DNA of 64,000 nt. It comes from Bacteroides sp. (GTDB lineage: Bacteria; Bacteroidota; Bacteroidia; Bacteroidales; Muribaculaceae). The stretch covers positions 62,001-126,000 of the forward strand of contig JAAVCK010000002.1 of assembly GCA_014802325.1 (NCBI GenBank). Direction: 5' to 3'. Shown piece after piece: positions 18,095-25,954 of the stretch (positions within the stretch are counted from its first letter, which is position 1; each line of letters opens with the position of its first letter). A program made the translations under genes and the position numbers. Below the pieces are notes generated by a model. It was given only the letters and a program-made list of their open reading frames with translations. It was not told the origin of the DNA and did not search any database.

Positions 18095-20509
18095 ATGAAT
18101 AAAACCCTGAAATTTCTCACTCTGCTCCTGACGCTGGCAACCACCTTTGCGGCTTCGGCCTCCAAATGGTTTGTCAAGGTCGACGGCAGCGCTTCCACTG
18201 CCGGAACCACATGGGCAGGAGCATGGGACTTCAATACCTTTAAAAAGCACCTGTCAGACGGCACAGTGGCTGATGGCGACGAAGTGTATTTTGCCGGAGG
18301 TGTATACCGCATATCCGACCTCACCGCGCTGACCATAAGCCATTCGCGCCTGAGTCTGCGAGGCGGCTATCCGTCAAGTCTGAGAGTAAACCAGACTCCC
18401 GAACTTGACTATCCTACATTCACTCCAAGCATATTTGTCGGCGACACCAACGGCAGCGGCAAGCCTGATGACTATGATGCCCGCAATATATTTTACATTG
18501 ACGGAAGCAAGTCGCCCGACACCGAACGCAACATACTGATCGAAGGCTTCACACTTACTGGATGTTACTACGAGGGCACTGATCCGGCAGAGTCGGGAGC
18601 AGTGTGTGTCAATCTGGCGCGCGGCGTAGAACTCCGCCACTGTATCATCGAAGATAATGGCGCTCTCTACGGAGGAGCCGGAATATCGGTGTGCGGCTCA
18701 CGGATCAAGATCACCGACTGCATCATCACCGACAACAGCGCCGGTCAATGCGGACCGGCCATATTGGCCGATGCCGCCACAGCCGGACAGGAGATATACC
18801 AGCCCGAAGTGATAATAGAGCGCTCGCTCATCAACGGCAATATGATCACCGCCACCGAGCAATATCCCGACGGCAACGCACCTGAAGTGCTCTACAACGG
18901 CATAGTACTCCCCGCGGTGTGGCCGCCTAAAAATATGTCGCCGCAGTCGCGCGAGCCGATGCCCGTGCCCTATCTCGAACCCGAAAACATCCCTGCGGTA
19001 ATACCTGTCAACGTAGGCCGTCAGCTCTTTGTGGACGACTTTCTCGTTGAGAACACCACCGGAATAGAGCGCCGATGGTACCGTCCCGTAAAATACTCGG
19101 GCAATCCGATACTTAAAGTTGAGACCGAGCTCGAAAAAAATGCGAGTGGCAATCCCGGAGCAGCCCCAAAGGACGGCGGCGTGTATTGGGACGAAAACGA
19201 ACATATCTTCAAGATGTGGTATGAAGCCGGATGGCTCAACACCCAGGCCTATGCCACAAGTACCGACGGAATCACGTGGGAGCGCCCCACATTGGGTGTG
19301 GGAGTGCTCAACCAGATTATTCCCGGATATGCCCCCAACTCGTCGGGCGTGGTGGTAGACTATGATGCTCCGGCATATGAGCGATACAAGATATATTTCC
19401 GTCCGCCCAACGCCGAGGCCGTCAACGGCATATACGGCTACGCAGCCATATCGGCCGACGGTATTCACTGGAACAACGTGATACAGTCAGGCGCATCAGG
19501 CGACCGCTCTACATTTTTCTACAATCCTTTCCGCAAGAAATACGTATTCAGTCTGCGCAATGGCGGAGGACTCAGCCCGGCACCCAACGGCCGCAACCGC
19601 TGGTATCGCGAATCGTCCAACTTCCTTTCGGGCGCAAGCTGGAGCCCGCGCAACGTGGTGTACTGGTGCGGGGCCGACAATCTCGACGAGCCCGATCCGG
19701 AAGTTGGCATCACACCCGAGCTCTACAACGTCAACGCCATAGCCTACGAAAGCGTAATGCTGGGCATGCTCCAGATATTTCTCGGGCCGCAAAACGAGCA
19801 GTGCAAAGCCCTCGGTATACCCAAGCGCACCGACCTGAAAGTAGGCTTCAGCCGCGACGGCTTCCACTGGTCGCGCCCCGACGACCGCACATCGTTCATC
19901 CCCTCGGCGGGTGGTTCGGCATGGGACAAGGGCTACGTCCAGTCAGTGGGGGGCATATGCTCCGTAGTGGGCGATCAGCTCAGATTTTACTACATAGGCT
20001 TCCGAGGCGACGAGACCCGTCCCGGCACCGGCTACGGCATGCACGCCAACAGCGGCACGGGTATAGCCGTGTTGCGCCGCGACGGCTTCTGCTCGCTCTC
20101 AGCCGATGTATACGGCACTGTCACCACCCGCCCCATACAATATGACGGCAAATATCTATATGTCAACGCATGCTGCACGGGCGGTTCGCTGAAAGCCGAG
20201 ATACTCGACGCCGACGGCAACGTGATACCCGGCTTCAGCCTGGCCGAAAGCATCCCCATGACCGACGATTCCACCATCAGCCGACTCACCTGGAGCTCGG
20301 GCGAATCGCTCGGCGACCTGGCCGGACAGCCCGTGAAAATCCGCTTCACTCTCCGCAACGCCCACCTCTACTCCTTCTGGCTCACTCCGTTTGAGTCAGG
20401 CGCCAGCCGTGGCTACGTGGCAGGAGGCGGTCCCGGCTACCACACCGACATCGACATGGAAGGCACCGATGCCTACCGCGCTGCCGAGTCATACCCCAAT
20501 CTGAAATAA
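18095..20509 (+). CDS. Fusion of a truncated beta-helix domain to a beta-propeller glycosidase-like domain
   Basis: An 804-residue secreted protein with a signal peptide (about 1-23). Residues 24 to about 255 form a right-handed beta-helix of the choice-of-anchor Q type (KWFVKVDGS, DEVYFAGGVY, then short rungs). From about 264 (EVLYNGIVLP) to the end it matches the complete mature protein encoded at 13539: GRQLFVDDF, KDGGVYWDE, HIFKMWYEAGW, GDRSTFFYNPFRKK, CGADNLDEPD. The beta-helix part corresponds to the first half of the next protein (20546). The join falls just after the signal cleavage point of the glycosidase unit, so the gene looks like a fusion of duplicates of two neighbouring genes. 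Activity unknown. Confidence 0.75.
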   Translation: MNKTLKFLTLLLTLATTFAASASKWFVKVDGSASTAGTTWAGAWDFNTFKKHLSDGTVADGDEVYFAGGVYRISDLTALTISHSRLSLRGGYPSSLRVNQTPELDYPTFTPSIFVGDTNGSGKPDDYDARNIFYIDGSKSPDTERNILIEGFTLTGCYYEGTDPAESGAVCVNLARGVELRHCIIEDNGALYGGAGISVCGSRIKITDCIITDNSAGQCGPAILADAATAGQEIYQPEVIIERSLINGNMITATEQYPDGNAPEVLYNGIVLPAVWPPKNMSPQSREPMPVPYLEPENIPAVIPVNVGRQLFVDDFLVENTTGIERRWYRPVKYSGNPILKVETELEKNASGNPGAAPKDGGVYWDENEHIFKMWYEAGWLNTQAYATSTDGITWERPTLGVGVLNQIIPGYAPNSSGVVVDYDAPAYERYKIYFRPPNAEAVNGIYGYAAISADGIHWNNVIQSGASGDRSTFFYNPFRKKYVFSLRNGGGLSPAPNGRNRWYRESSNFLSGASWSPRNVVYWCGADNLDEPDPEVGITPELYNVNAIAYESVMLGMLQIFLGPQNEQCKALGIPKRTDLKVGFSRDGFHWSRPDDRTSFIPSAGGSAWDKGYVQSVGGICSVVGDQLRFYYIGFRGDETRPGTGYGMHANSGTGIAVLRRDGFCSLSADVYGTVTTRPIQYDGKYLYVNACCTGGSLKAEILDADGNVIPGFSLAESIPMTDDSTISRLTWSSGESLGDLAGQPVKIRFTLRNAHLYSFWLTPFESGASRGYVAGGGPGYHTDIDMEGTDAYRAAESYPNLK

Positions 20510-20545
20510 TTCCATTTTATTCATACCTCTAATTATTATCTCATC

Positions 20546-22213
20546 ATGAAAACAAAATCTCTATTCGCGGCGGCTCTCTGCCTCGTAGGCTGGAGCTCGG
20601 CTTCAGCAGCTTCCTGGTTTGTAAAAGCCGATGCACCTGACGGTAACGACGGCACTACTTGGGAGACGGCTCTCAATCTTGCCGACTGCATCACAAAAAT
20701 GTCGGATATGAACGCGGGCGACAACGTATACTTCGCCGGTGGCACATATACCTATCCCGAACTCCAGGCAAGCGGCAAAGCGCTCGTGACCGGTCTGAAA
20801 ATGCAGAACAAGCCTGTGAATCTCCACGGCGGCTATCCGGCCGACCTCACCGGCACCGATGTGCCCGCACTGGTCTACCCCACCGCCACTCCTACCATAC
20901 TCGACGGCGACCGTAACGGCAACGGCATAGCCGACGAAGGCGACGTAAGAAACCTCATCTTCATTCAGACCACCAAGGATCAGACTGCCCTGCTGCAAAA
21001 TCCTCAGCAGGTACTGATAGAAGGATTCGTGCTTCAGGGCGCTTACTACAACGGCACGAAGGGCACCGAACTGGGCGCGCTCAACGTCGACATGACCCAC
21101 ACCGTGACCGTGCGCAACTGCATATTCCGCGGCAACAAGTGTGAGAAAGCTGGCGCGGCATTCTCCAACAGCGGCTCCCAGACCCACTTCATCGACTGCA
21201 TATTTGAAGACAACGAAGGCGAATCGGCCGGAATAGCCATCAACCAGTCGAAGCGCGGCGACGCCGACAAGTATTTCAAACCCGTCGCTACCGTAGAGCG
21301 ATGCCTCATCACAGGCAACCGCGCCGTGGTGGAGGGAAAAGTGGCCGGCGGAAGCGCCATTCGCCTCAATGCCGGATCGGTCTACATCATCAACTCTACC
21401 ATCACCGCCAACTCGGGCTACAAGCAGGCCGCAATTCACATGAACGACGCCACGCAGCTCTACATAGCCTCGTCGACCATAGCCGACAACACCGTGACAC
21501 TCACCGAGACCGGTAGCGCCATCTACTCCACAGGCACTCCCGCCATACGCATCATCAACTCCTACATCCTCGGCATGGAAAACGAAGAGACCATTCCCGC
21601 CATCAGCCTCTGCGAGATGACCACCAAGGTTTCCGACGTGCTCGTATCAGACGGTGGCAACATCTTCGGCATGTGTGACTTCACCGCCGCCGAAGAAGGC
21701 GGCTCAGCCTTCGACAACAACTTTGAGGCCGACGTGATCATACCCGGTTACGATGACTACAATGTGGCCAACACTCCCTTCGCCCTCTTCGGACGCACCG
21801 GTCTTGAAGACAAAGGCGGTTTCTCGAAAGTGCTCGTGCCGAAAACCCTCACCGGCTACTACCGCAAAGCCGACTTCGCCGGCCTCTTCAAGTCAGAATA
21901 CAAGTGCCCCGTCGATGTAGACGACATGGTGGATCAGCGCAACGTGGAGCGCCCCGCCAACATCAGCGTGGGAGCTTACGATGCCGGTCAGGACAGCTCG
22001 ATCGACACCGTAGAGTCTCGTCAGGCATTCACAGTGACCTCTCTCGGCAACGGTGTGTACGCGCTGGCCGAGCAGGCTGACGACATCTGCGTCTACGACC
22101 TCGCCGGTCGCCTGGTGATCCGCACCTCGGGCTCTACAGTCGACCTCTCAGCCAAAGCCTCAGGACTTTACATCCTATGCGCCGACGGCCACTCAGCCAA
22201 AATCATTCGATAA
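20546..22213 (+). CDS. Secreted right-handed beta-helix protein with a sorting-domain-like C-terminus
   Basis: A 555-residue protein with a signal peptide (cleavage near ASAAS, about 21). It begins with SWFVKADAPDGNDGTTW and DNVYFAGGTY, typical of pectin-lyase-like choice-of-anchor Q proteins, followed by many short beta-helix rungs (NCIFRGNKC, CIFEDNEG, CLITGNRA, STIADNTV). The last 75 residues (VYDLAGRLVIR ... GLYILCADGHSAKIIR) resemble a type IX secretion (Por) sorting domain. It is the last gene of the sugar operon, before a strong terminator. A surface role in binding or cleaving a polysaccharide is inferred; no catalytic site was identified. Confidence 0.7.
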   Translation: MKTKSLFAAALCLVGWSSASAASWFVKADAPDGNDGTTWETALNLADCITKMSDMNAGDNVYFAGGTYTYPELQASGKALVTGLKMQNKPVNLHGGYPADLTGTDVPALVYPTATPTILDGDRNGNGIADEGDVRNLIFIQTTKDQTALLQNPQQVLIEGFVLQGAYYNGTKGTELGALNVDMTHTVTVRNCIFRGNKCEKAGAAFSNSGSQTHFIDCIFEDNEGESAGIAINQSKRGDADKYFKPVATVERCLITGNRAVVEGKVAGGSAIRLNAGSVYIINSTITANSGYKQAAIHMNDATQLYIASSTIADNTVTLTETGSAIYSTGTPAIRIINSYILGMENEETIPAISLCEMTTKVSDVLVSDGGNIFGMCDFTAAEEGGSAFDNNFEADVIIPGYDDYNVANTPFALFGRTGLEDKGGFSKVLVPKTLTGYYRKADFAGLFKSEYKCPVDVDDMVDQRNVERPANISVGAYDAGQDSSIDTVESRQAFTVTSLGNGVYALAEQADDICVYDLAGRLVIRTSGSTVDLSAKASGLYILCADGHSAKIIR

Positions 22214-22253
22214 GTGACTATATAAGGCTAAAAAAGATTGTTTTATTAACTTC

Positions 22254-22292
22254 AAGGGTGCGAGGCCATATCTGAGGCTCCGCACCCTTTTT
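22254..22292 (+). terminator. Rho-independent terminator of the sugar-utilisation operon
   Basis: Arms AAGGGTGCG (22254-22262) and CGCACCCTT (22281-22289) are extended inward by GGCC/GGCT, with one mismatch, and followed by a T run. It lies 41 bases after the last gene of the locus. Confidence 0.85.
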
Positions 22293-22316
22293 CCGTGTGT
22301 ATGTGTATGCTTGTCG

Positions 22317-22535
22317 CTATTGCTTGGCCTTATCTTCATCAATCATGCGCCATACGCCCTTATATTCCATATCGGCTATACGGGCCGGCAGAAGACTCCA
22401 CGGCCGGGTGTGCCAACTGTCACACTGCGGGCACTGAAGCGGCGCGCTTAATATCGACGCACACCACTCCACATCCATACCCATAAACCGCTTGCCGCAC
22501 TTGCTGCAATAAAACAATTTCATTCCACGTATCAT
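22317..22535 (-). CDS. Small zinc-ribbon protein of unknown function
   Basis: A 72-residue protein with two cysteine pairs, CSKCG near the N-terminus and CPQC about 22 residues later, which should form one zinc ribbon. The C-terminal half is rich in aromatic and charged residues. An alternative start is the Met at residue 5 (22523), giving MKLFYCSKCG. It runs convergently towards the sugar operon and lies 27 bases downstream of the next gene, in the same direction. No function can be assigned. Confidence 0.6.
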   Translation of the reverse strand: MIRGMKLFYCSKCGKRFMGMDVEWCASILSAPLQCPQCDSWHTRPWSLLPARIADMEYKGVWRMIDEDKAKQ

Positions 22536-22562
22536 AGCATCAAAAAAAATTGCTTTACGGTG

Positions 22563-22976
22563 TCACTTTAGCGAAGCTTCTATGCTGACGCCCTCGCCGG
22601 TCACCCACACATCTTTGAGCGCAAGCATCTCAAGCGCCTTCTGCGCCTGCTTCACCTCGCTCAGCTCCACGCGTATGCGGTGGCCATCTTCGGGTATCAC
22701 CATAGCCGACAGTTCAGAAAAGGCAGACTTAAAGACCATCAGAGCGCCGGATATGAGTGTATCCACCCCTAAGCCGCCATCATATTTGATGGTCACACCG
22801 TCGGGCCGCACATCCTCAATCGCGATATTGACCGAAACATTGAAAGTCTTGATTACGATCTTCTGCTGATAAGTCACACACAGTTCCTTATCACCCACTC
22901 GCGAGAGCACCACACTCTTACCATAATGCTCCTTAACATACTCGCCCACCTCAGCGAAAGAAAAATTCAGTTTCAT
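22563..22976 (-). CDS. Hypothetical protein, 137 residues
   Basis: A soluble protein without signal peptide or obvious motif; I do not recognise the family. It is predicted to be mixed alpha/beta, beginning MKLNFSFAEVGEYVKEHYGK and ending in a helix-strand-strand arrangement (KQAQKALEMLAL, VWVTGEGVSIEASL). It lies downstream of the dynamin cluster in the same orientation, but a hairpin at 22998-23042 lies between. Its base composition is closer to the general genome than to the AT-rich dynamin genes, so it may not belong with them. Confidence 0.6.
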   Translation of the reverse strand: MKLNFSFAEVGEYVKEHYGKSVVLSRVGDKELCVTYQQKIVIKTFNVSVNIAIEDVRPDGVTIKYDGGLGVDTLISGALMVFKSAFSELSAMVIPEDGHRIRVELSEVKQAQKALEMLALKDVWVTGEGVSIEASLK

Positions 22977-22989
22977 ATTTGCAGGAAGT

Positions 22990-23042
22990 TTTTAAAATAT
23001 TGCACCGGCACAATACAGCTAATATATCATACCGATGCAATA
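22990..23042 (-). terminator. Probable terminator of the dynamin operon
   Basis: On the minus strand, arms 23042-23030 (TATTGCATCGGTA) and 23010-22998 (TGCCGGTGCAATA) pair over 13 positions with two GU pairs and a loop of 19 bases. TTTTAAAAACTT follows. The T run is imperfect, so termination may be partial. Confidence 0.5.
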
Positions 23043-23071
23043 AATTAATGTTTATTCTTTGGAAGTATCGA

Positions 23072-23725
23072 TCAAATCTTGATTGACTGATATTTCTCTA
23101 TTTGCTTCTGAGCCACCTCGTCAATAGCTGTCAGAAGTTTCATTTTAAATTCTTCCACGACAGTTTTCAGTTCATCCAATGAAGCCATAGTCATCACTTT
23201 TGATGAGAATTCAGATATTCTGATATCTATCACCTCATATACGAGAACTTTTGACATCATCGCGTCTTTATCTAAAGCTGACAAGTCTGAATCATTAATA
23301 AGAGTATGTACCTTTCTTTGATTCAACTCCATGGCTGAATCCCAAGAATTTGAAACATGCTTCACAATTTCAATTATCTTGTTAGTTACAGCATTTTTTA
23401 CCTCATTAATATCTACCGGTGTAGTAATATCTGCTGCACCGGCTTTAGATTTTGATGATAATTTATATGCTCCATATCCGGCTGCTCCTGCAAGACTGAG
23501 AAAAGCCAGCTTAGCACTTGATAATACCGCAGTAACCAAAGAAATACCAGAAACACAACCTAATATTTTAGACCAGTTTTGCTCTTGAGTCTTCTGTGAA
23601 TTATTATTATCAATTGAGGGTTGACGAGGTATTACTACCAAAGAAAAGTGATGGTTAACATAACTTTTCAGGTCTACACACTTCGCCCCAATCGACTGTA
23701 TTATTGTCTTTATATCTTCGTTCAT
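23072..23725 (-). CDS. Small membrane-hairpin protein of the dynamin operon
   Basis: 217 residues; family not recognised. The N-terminal 50 residues are polar. Residues about 54-88 form a Gly/Ala-rich hydrophobic stretch long enough for two tight membrane passes (ILGCVSGISLVTAVL, LAFLSLAGAAGYGAY). The rest is helical and charged, ending in IEKYQSIKI. The ATG shares one base with the stop of the upstream dynamin gene (TAATG), so translation is probably coupled and the two proteins made in fixed proportion. The position suggests a membrane partner or anchor for the GTPases. No homologue with known function comes to mind. Confidence 0.7.
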   Translation of the reverse strand: MNEDIKTIIQSIGAKCVDLKSYVNHHFSLVVIPRQPSIDNNNSQKTQEQNWSKILGCVSGISLVTAVLSSAKLAFLSLAGAAGYGAYKLSSKSKAGAADITTPVDINEVKNAVTNKIIEIVKHVSNSWDSAMELNQRKVHTLINDSDLSALDKDAMMSKVLVYEVIDIRISEFSSKVMTMASLDELKTVVEEFKMKLLTAIDEVAQKQIEKYQSIKI

Positions 23726-25953
23726 TATTTATAGAGGTTTTGAATTTGATTTAAAATATTAATCGCACTATCCAATTTTTCAAGAGCAACCGCCTTATCC
23801 TTTGCATCTTCTTCTAATTGTTTCAGATATTTGTCGCCCTCATCTTTCAGACGGCTTGCAAATGAAGTCTTAAGTGATTGCAGAATTTCGGTAGACGATT
23901 TCAGGTGTTTTTCCACTTCATTCTTTACATCACTTTTCAAGGCCTCTGCAAGGTTAGAGTATCCATTAACAAGCTGTTCTTTAAATTTTCTCAAAGATGA
24001 AGTTATATAGCTTCTTGCATCACTTTCACTACGATTACTTGTATCACTCGGCTCAAAGATTTGTGCTTGCTGATGACCTAAATCTACGTACCTCGTTCTA
24101 ATTGAACCAATCGACAGTTCACCGCTCTTACTAAGTTCAGTAAGTGCATTGTCTATAAGGTTGCGATAATACTCTTCGTTGAACAACGAACTCATCAACT
24201 TTTTCTGAAACGAGCTTATTGACTCGGTCAATTGATCTGCTAATTCAATCTGAATGTCACTGAATAGCTTTTTCCAGTTTTCATTCCAATCGTTCAGGTA
24301 CTTTTTAACCTCATTTTCGAAAGAAACGGCAAGTTCATAAGTATTTACTTGATCTATGGAAATTTCTTCTGTATTAGTCCAGAACATTCCTTTACAAGTA
24401 AAGTCCACTATTGCCGGCTCTGTGGGAATTGAGCGAATCTTACTAAATTCTATATTGTTTGACAGCTTTTTGATTTTATTCTGAAGTTCCGCAAGGAATT
24501 TATTGAAAACCAAAGCAAACTTTTCTTTCAAGTTCTCAAAGAGTATGCTCTGAAGTTTCTTCTGCTCCTCAATAGCGTCAACAGTAGCTTTTTTTACAGT
24601 ATCGTGGCGTAAATGCAAGTTTTTAAGCACTTCAGCTACATCTGATTCAATATCTGCCTGAGTACGCACAAAAAATTCATTTATGCGCTTTGAAATTATT
24701 TCATTCTTATGCTCCAGGAATTCGCCGAGAAGATACTTAGAGCGTATGCCTTTAAAATCTTCTACATCATCGATATTAGCAAGCCAATTGAAAGATTCTT
24801 TTATATGGTCGTAACTATCAAAATAATCCGCATAGAATTTCTTCATCTGGCTCACTACTGCACTTTCTATGTCATCCCACTCCGACTCGCTTTTCCTTGC
24901 TATAGAATAACCAATTCCAGCAGTGGTATCAATTTTGATTTTCCCTTGTAAATTTTCAACGATTGAAGACTGTAGCTCGTTTAATCTCCTGCGAAATTTC
25001 TTTGTCTGATCTTTGGCCGCGTCTTGTAAGTCTTCAGATGATTCCTCTTTCATTATTCTTTCAGCACCTCTATCCTGAAGCACCGAATCAAATTTACTTG
25101 CGAGGATTACTACAGCACCTATTCCGGAACCACCAATACGGGAGTTCAGAAAACCTATGTCACCCGAACCCATAAAGTCAGTGGAGGCACTGAGTAAGAA
25201 AACGCCATGACAAGACTGTAAGAATTGACGGGTACGATTCTCGCGCGAAACCACCGGGTCATTAACTCCCGGAGTGTCTACAATTCTTATACCTTTGAGT
25301 CTCTCATCATTCAGCTTGATATATAAGCTCTTAACAACCGATGTATACTCACCGCTTGCTCCTACATATTTTTCAAGTACATCCTGAAGTTCACTAATGG
25401 TTGAGAATGATTTTACATCCTTTTCACTTCCAATCTTTGATTTCGCTGCATTGCTGCACATTGAAACCATTTCATGGGCAGACCGCATCTTCTCGGAAGT
25501 TCGGCTCTCTATTTCTCGATTTATTACAGACTGAGGAGCTCCCGGTTCATTTTTCCTGACTTCACTTTCAATCTTGCTATATTCATCATTCTGACGAACG
25601 AATATCTCCCATTCCTCACGGCTGAAATACTCTATTTCAAATGTATTTGTTTCCGCATATTCTATAACTGTCAATCCTGCAGTCATAGGAGTAGACGCAC
25701 GTGGTAATATGTTCTTACCATCAAAAAACAACGAGTTAAGGAAAGAAGATTTTCCGGCCTTTACCTGACCTACTATACCGATCTGAAGTATTTCACCGGA
25801 TTTCAATAATTCCTCTCCGCTACTCTTGAATTCGCGAAAAGCACTTTCCAAGTCTACGATGTGGGTTCCGAGATCAAGCCCTTCGATTACTTTCAGTGAA
25901 GAAAGTAATTTATCAGTTTCGGAGATCTTATTTTCTAGTTCTTTTGAGTTCAT
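23725..25953 (-). CDS. Dynamin-like GTPase 3 of the operon (742 residues, coiled-coil rich)
   Basis: The GTPase domain has P-loop GQVKAGKSS (62-70), a switch I Thr in TPMTAG (89-94), switch II DTPG (226-229) and G4 ASKFD (285-289). The G1 form GxxxxGKSS followed by helical stalk regions is that of bacterial dynamin-like proteins. After residue about 420 the protein is almost all amphipathic helix and coiled coil, with no strong membrane segment, so any paddle would be amphipathic. The long insert between G2 and G3 (about 115-200) is helical. It starts 1 base after the stop of the upstream dynamin gene. Compare the LeoABC dynamin cluster of enterotoxigenic E. coli. Base composition is AT-rich. 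Confidence 0.85.
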   Translation of the reverse strand: MNSKELENKISETDKLLSSLKVIEGLDLGTHIVDLESAFREFKSSGEELLKSGEILQIGIVGQVKAGKSSFLNSLFFDGKNILPRASTPMTAGLTVIEYAETNTFEIEYFSREEWEIFVRQNDEYSKIESEVRKNEPGAPQSVINREIESRTSEKMRSAHEMVSMCSNAAKSKIGSEKDVKSFSTISELQDVLEKYVGASGEYTSVVKSLYIKLNDERLKGIRIVDTPGVNDPVVSRENRTRQFLQSCHGVFLLSASTDFMGSGDIGFLNSRIGGSGIGAVVILASKFDSVLQDRGAERIMKEESSEDLQDAAKDQTKKFRRRLNELQSSIVENLQGKIKIDTTAGIGYSIARKSESEWDDIESAVVSQMKKFYADYFDSYDHIKESFNWLANIDDVEDFKGIRSKYLLGEFLEHKNEIISKRINEFFVRTQADIESDVAEVLKNLHLRHDTVKKATVDAIEEQKKLQSILFENLKEKFALVFNKFLAELQNKIKKLSNNIEFSKIRSIPTEPAIVDFTCKGMFWTNTEEISIDQVNTYELAVSFENEVKKYLNDWNENWKKLFSDIQIELADQLTESISSFQKKLMSSLFNEEYYRNLIDNALTELSKSGELSIGSIRTRYVDLGHQQAQIFEPSDTSNRSESDARSYITSSLRKFKEQLVNGYSNLAEALKSDVKNEVEKHLKSSTEILQSLKTSFASRLKDEGDKYLKQLEEDAKDKAVALEKLDSAINILNQIQNLYK

Positions 25954-25954
25954 A

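Noticed and set aside
20603-21439. Long minus-strand open frame (278 codons) inside the beta-helix gene
   Set aside because: It is the antisense shadow of a well-supported gene. The GC-rich third positions keep antisense frames open, and no domain is seen.
4843-22213. Sialic-acid utilisation locus
   Set aside because: The aldolase, YhcH-type protein and ACS transporter hint at it. But no sialidase, ManNAc epimerase or GlcNAc-6-P enzymes are present, while two ribokinases are, so the call was not made.
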